A stretch of 64,000 bases of DNA, taken from assembly GCF_016651105.1 (NCBI RefSeq), contig NZ_JAEKEL010000001.1, positions 3,338,001 through 3,402,000 of the forward strand, written 5' to 3'. The DNA comes from Pseudomonas sp. TH15 (GTDB lineage: Bacteria; Pseudomonadota; Gammaproteobacteria; Pseudomonadales; Pseudomonadaceae). This document shows, in pieces, positions 61,595-64,000 of this stretch; position 1 is the first letter of the stretch; each line of letters opens with the position of its first letter. The notes below the pieces were generated by a model. That model saw nothing but the letters and a program-made list of their open reading frames with translations. It made no database searches and had not been told where the DNA came from. The position numbers and the translations under genes are program-made.

Positions 61595-62272
61595 ATGAAA
61601 GTCCTGATGGTTCTAACGTCCCACGATCAATTGGGAAACACCGGTAAGAAAACCGGCTTCTGGCTGGAAGAATTCGCCGCGCCGTATTACACGTTCAAGG
61701 ACGCCGGTGCCCAGTTGACCCTGGCCTCGCCCAAGGGCGGCCAACCACCGCTGGACCCGAAAAGCGACGAGCCAGACGCACAAACCGCCGCCACCGAACG
61801 CTTTCGCAAAGACTCGGCTGCGCAATCCGCACTGGCGTCGACCGTGCTGCTGAGCAGCGTGAAGGCTGAAGATTTCGACGCCGTGTTTTATCCGGGCGGC
61901 CACGGCCCGCTGTGGGATTTGGCCGAAGATAAGCACTCGATCGCGCTGATCGAGGCGTTTTACAAGGCCGGAAAACCGGTCGCGACGGTCTGCCACGCGC
62001 CGGGTGTGCTGCGTCACGTCAAGGACGCGGACGGTCAGCCGTTGGTTAAAGGCAAGCGTGTGACCGGGTTCAGCAACAGTGAAGAAGAAGCGGTGCAGTT
62101 GACCGATGTGGTGCCGTTTTTGGTCGAGGATATGTTGAAGGCCAACGGTGGGATTTACACAAAAGCCGATGATTGGGCCAGCTATGTGACCACCGATGGG
62201 TTGTTGCTGAGCGGGCAGAATCCGGCGTCTTCCGAGGCGACGGCTGAAGCGCTGTTGGCGAAGCTGGCTTAA
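61595..62272 (+). CDS. DJ-1/PfpI-family protein, type 1 glutamine-amidotransferase-like
   Basis: 225 residues from ATG 61595 (MKVLMVLTSHDQLGNTGKKTGFWLEEFAAPYYTFKDAGAQLTLASPKGGQPPLDPKSDEP). The nucleophile elbow has Cys in ATVCHAPGVL and the Glu/His-type neighbours FYPGGHGPLWDLAED are present, as in Hsp31-like/YhbO-type members. Such proteins are glyoxalase III- or chaperone-like; substrate not determinable. It is divergent from hcp and might share the dyads. Confidence 0.88.
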   Translation: MKVLMVLTSHDQLGNTGKKTGFWLEEFAAPYYTFKDAGAQLTLASPKGGQPPLDPKSDEPDAQTAATERFRKDSAAQSALASTVLLSSVKAEDFDAVFYPGGHGPLWDLAEDKHSIALIEAFYKAGKPVATVCHAPGVLRHVKDADGQPLVKGKRVTGFSNSEEEAVQLTDVVPFLVEDMLKANGGIYTKADDWASYVTTDGLLLSGQNPASSEATAEALLAKLA

Positions 62273-62338
62273 ACATTGGTCGGCTGAGCACTTTCACTGT
62301 TTGGCTGACCACTTTAATGGTTTGGCTGAACACCTTCA

Positions 62339-62461
62339 TGTGGCGAGGGGGCTTGCCCCCGTTGGGGTGCGAAGCGCCCCTCGTGGGTTCTTTCAGATAA
62401 ACCGCGTTCGCAGGATTGACGACTGCTGCGCAGCCGAGCGGGAGCAAGCCCCCTCGCCACA
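62339..62461. repeat. Inverted repeat of the GTGGCGAGGGGGCTTG family
   Basis: TGTGGCGAGGGGGCTTGCC at the left and GCAAGCCCCCTCGCCACA at the right, with inner GGTGCGAAGCGCCCC and GCTGCGCAGCCGAGCG elements. Same family as 21878-22022. It separates convergent genes and may act as terminator. Confidence 0.88.
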
Positions 62462-62477
62462 ATGATGTGCACGAACG

Positions 62478-63869
62478 TCAGGCCAAACTCGGCAATCCCA
62501 GAGAGTTGCAGCACTCATCAATCGAGCGCTGCTGCGTCTCGGCATACAACCCCAACTCATCAATCGTCGAGCGCCCCAGCGCTTTTTCGAACGCCTGCTG
62601 ATTCGAATGCACGCCATAGTGGGTTTGCGCCGCATCCCCCAGGTTCGACTGGAAAATCCCCGCCGCACTGACCGGTAAAAAGTCCTCGTACACCAGCGGT
62701 TCAACCCGCACGTATCCGCCGCTCAGCAAGTCATCCAGCGACCCCCCGCCAAGCCCATCCGCCGCCAGGCCTTTTTCCGTCACGAAGTAGCGAAAGTACG
62801 CCAGTTCCTGTTGGCGCATGCCCTCAATCGTGTCAGGGAATTCGCCAAAATGCTGAGCCATCAACTCGTTGTAGCGTGCAGCATTGGCTTCGTTCGGGAA
62901 GTCCTTCAATTCATCCCGGGCAGCGTTGAGCAAACGGTCATAAAGCGCCCGGCCTTTAGGTGTGAGCGCCGCACCACGTTGCTCGATTTCACCGAAGCGA
63001 GCGCTGTGGCTGCCGCGTGTCTCGTCTTGGTCGGTGAAGGCAATCGGCTCGTCCAGCGCCTTGAAACTGGTTTGGCGCAGCAGGATCGGGCACTGCCGGC
63101 GAGGTGGGCCTTCGATCACCGCTTTGGGGGTGATGCCGTGGGCCGGCATTTGCGCCTGGACGATGTCGATGTCCAGCGTGCGCGGCGTCAGGTGATTGAT
63201 GTGCGGGCCTTTGAATGCCACCACGTCAGCGATCAGTCGATGCTGGGCGCTGAGTTGCTGGTATTGCGCGGCGGTGACGGTGGCGCTGTGGTGCCAGCGG
63301 AAGGTTTCCAGCGCCTGTTCGACAAACTCCCAGGCTTGTTGTTCTTCAAGCCCGCCCTGGGCTTCGGCCTGCTCGATCAACTCCAGCGCGGCCGGGGTGA
63401 AGATTTTGCGTTTATCCAGCACCGATTGGGCGAAGGTGCGCAATTCCAGGTCTTCGATCAGCTCCAGGCGCAGCAGCGAGGTGAACACCCGAAACGGGCT
63501 GACCTGCAACGCCGCTTCATGCACCGCGCGAAATGCCGTGGAATGCACCGGCACCCCGGCCGGGGTCAGGTCGTAGTAGCCCACCGGTTGCATGCCCATC
63601 ACCGCGAACAGCCGGGCGAGGGTCGCCAGTTCAGCCGCGGTGCCGACGCGGATCGCGCCGTGGCGTTCCAGATCCAGGCGCTGGATTTCACCCGTGCTTT
63701 CCAATTGCCGGGCGATTTGCGGATCGCGGTCCAGCACATGGCGGTTGGTTTGCTCCACCAGTTCCATCAGCGCGCCGTACAGCGGCACTTCTTCGCGGTA
63801 CATGTCGGACATCGCTTTGGAGAAGCGTTGGCGGATCAGGTCGGGGCTGACGAAGCTCGGGTGGCTCAT
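62478..63869 (-). CDS. hglS: 2-oxoadipate dioxygenase/decarboxylase (DUF1338, HglS-type)
   Basis: ATG at 63869 gives 463 residues. The sequence is of the DUF1338 family throughout: SPDLIRQRFSKAMSDMYREEVPLYGALMELV, RVGTAAELATLARLFAVMGMQPVGYYDLTPAGVPVHSTAFR, KGPHINHLTPRTLDID, RFGEIEQRGAALTPKGRALYDRLL and GGSLDDLLSGGYVRVEPLVYEDFLPVSAAGIF. HglS converts 2-oxoadipate to D-2-hydroxyglutarate in pseudomonad D-lysine catabolism. The VHST histidine, the HINH histidine and FGEIEQRG glutamate are likely iron ligands by family knowledge. Confidence 0.93.
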   Translation of the reverse strand: MSHPSFVSPDLIRQRFSKAMSDMYREEVPLYGALMELVEQTNRHVLDRDPQIARQLESTGEIQRLDLERHGAIRVGTAAELATLARLFAVMGMQPVGYYDLTPAGVPVHSTAFRAVHEAALQVSPFRVFTSLLRLELIEDLELRTFAQSVLDKRKIFTPAALELIEQAEAQGGLEEQQAWEFVEQALETFRWHHSATVTAAQYQQLSAQHRLIADVVAFKGPHINHLTPRTLDIDIVQAQMPAHGITPKAVIEGPPRRQCPILLRQTSFKALDEPIAFTDQDETRGSHSARFGEIEQRGAALTPKGRALYDRLLNAARDELKDFPNEANAARYNELMAQHFGEFPDTIEGMRQQELAYFRYFVTEKGLAADGLGGGSLDDLLSGGYVRVEPLVYEDFLPVSAAGIFQSNLGDAAQTHYGVHSNQQAFEKALGRSTIDELGLYAETQQRSIDECCNSLGLPSLA

Positions 63870-63908
63870 GAAAAAAATTCCTGGCACGGTGACAGAGAGG
63901 ATGGGGGA

Positions 63909-63932
63909 AAAGATCGCAGCCTTCTGCCGTGC
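63909..63932. repeat. Fragment of the GATCGCAGCC repeat
   Basis: AAAGATCGCAGCCTTCTGCC is a partial arm of the family seen at 43795-43865, in the short gap upstream of hglS. Confidence 0.5.
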
Positions 63933-63957
63933 CGACAAACGAAGATTCCTACGGACT

Positions 63958-64000
63958 TCATTCTCCCAGCGACTGGTCCACCAGTTCGATCCAGTGCCTG
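63958..64000 (-). CDS. C-terminal end of a minus-strand gene (rest outside window)
   Basis: The frame reading RHWIELVDQSLGE followed by TGA (63958-63960) is open to the right edge. It ends 89 bases upstream of the hglS start in the same direction. Fourteen residues are too few to name a family; a regulator or catabolic gene of the lysine pathway would be plausible. Confidence 0.45.
   Translation of the reverse strand, partial: RHWIELVDQSLGE

Noticed and set aside
13203..62461. Repeated palindromes considered as a CRISPR or attachment-site system
   Set aside because: They are scattered single REPIN-type or terminator-type inverted repeats with no regular spacers, cas genes or integrase.

Overview
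This 64-kb window looks like a chromosomal segment of a Pseudomonas from the fluorescens group. The reasons are high-GC coding sequence with pseudomonad codon use, several pseudomonad-type REP/REPIN palindromes between genes, and the gene content (hglS-type DUF1338 enzyme, Hcp/VgrG satellite cluster, Wzx/Wzy exopolysaccharide operon). Species is not assignable by eye. No rRNA, tRNA, CRISPR array, IS element or prophage is seen.

Layout. 0-5.5 kb: a GlxA-like AraC regulator (cut by the window edge), two winged-helix/P-loop ATPase regulators whose 3' ends overlap convergently, and a short AraC regulator. 5.6-13.3 kb: a LysR regulator, a diverged tandem duplication of about 1.1 kb carrying a beta-rich protein of unknown function, then a DoxX / monooxygenase-like / amidohydrolase (frameshifted) / YcaC-type hydrolase operon. 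13.3-18.3 kb: an MscS channel with a C-terminal cNMP-like domain, another LysR regulator, a repeat-rich stretch hiding a Gly/His/Asp repeat ORF, a HigBA-type toxin-antitoxin pair with a dyad over its promoter region, and a methyltransferase.

18.4-37.3 kb (all minus strand, mostly overlapping genes): a complete Wzx/Wzy-type acidic exopolysaccharide operon. Transcription begins at UDP-glucose dehydrogenase and a uronate 4-epimerase, then the initiating sugar-phosphate transferase, a CpsD-like ATPase that lacks the Walker A lysine, Wza, Wzz, three glycosyltransferases, a Wzy-like polymerase, a polysaccharide deacetylase, a Wzx-like flippase, an exported glycosidase-like protein, and a modifying set of two GNAT paralogues, a FemAB/BioF2-like acyltransferase and a YdjC/ChbG deacetylase. 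A FleQ-box-like dyad lies upstream of the first gene. A sulfatase-fold membrane enzyme is divergent from the operon.

39.6-48.5 kb: an ABC transporter with an AttH/CrtC-like lipoprotein, small hypothetical genes, a candidate small RNA with three stem-loops and its own terminator, a GT2 glycosyltransferase, a VanW protein and small unknown genes.

48.6-61.5 kb (all minus strand, locally AT-rich): an orphan type VI secretion cassette. Order of transcription is hcp, vgrG (frameshifted), DUF4123 adaptor, a 1141-residue VasX/BTH_I2691-like pore-forming effector, an overlapping DUF6708-like membrane protein (probable immunity), then a tail of further related or small membrane proteins, some decaying by stop codons, with an 8-copy heptanucleotide repeat upstream of one of them. 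hcp has a sigma-54-type promoter and three identical-type 18-bp dyads upstream, two of which form a perfect 46-bp palindrome. 61.6-64 kb: a DJ-1/PfpI protein, the DUF1338 2-oxoadipate dioxygenase/decarboxylase, and the last codons of another minus-strand gene.

The strongest candidates for something undescribed are the exopolysaccharide operon with its unusual acyl/deacetyl modification set and degenerate kinase, and the T6SS effector island with its decaying array of immunity-like genes and its sigma-54/dyad control region. Three indels or stops (amidohydrolase, vgrG, DUF6708 gene) might be assembly errors and need read-level checking.
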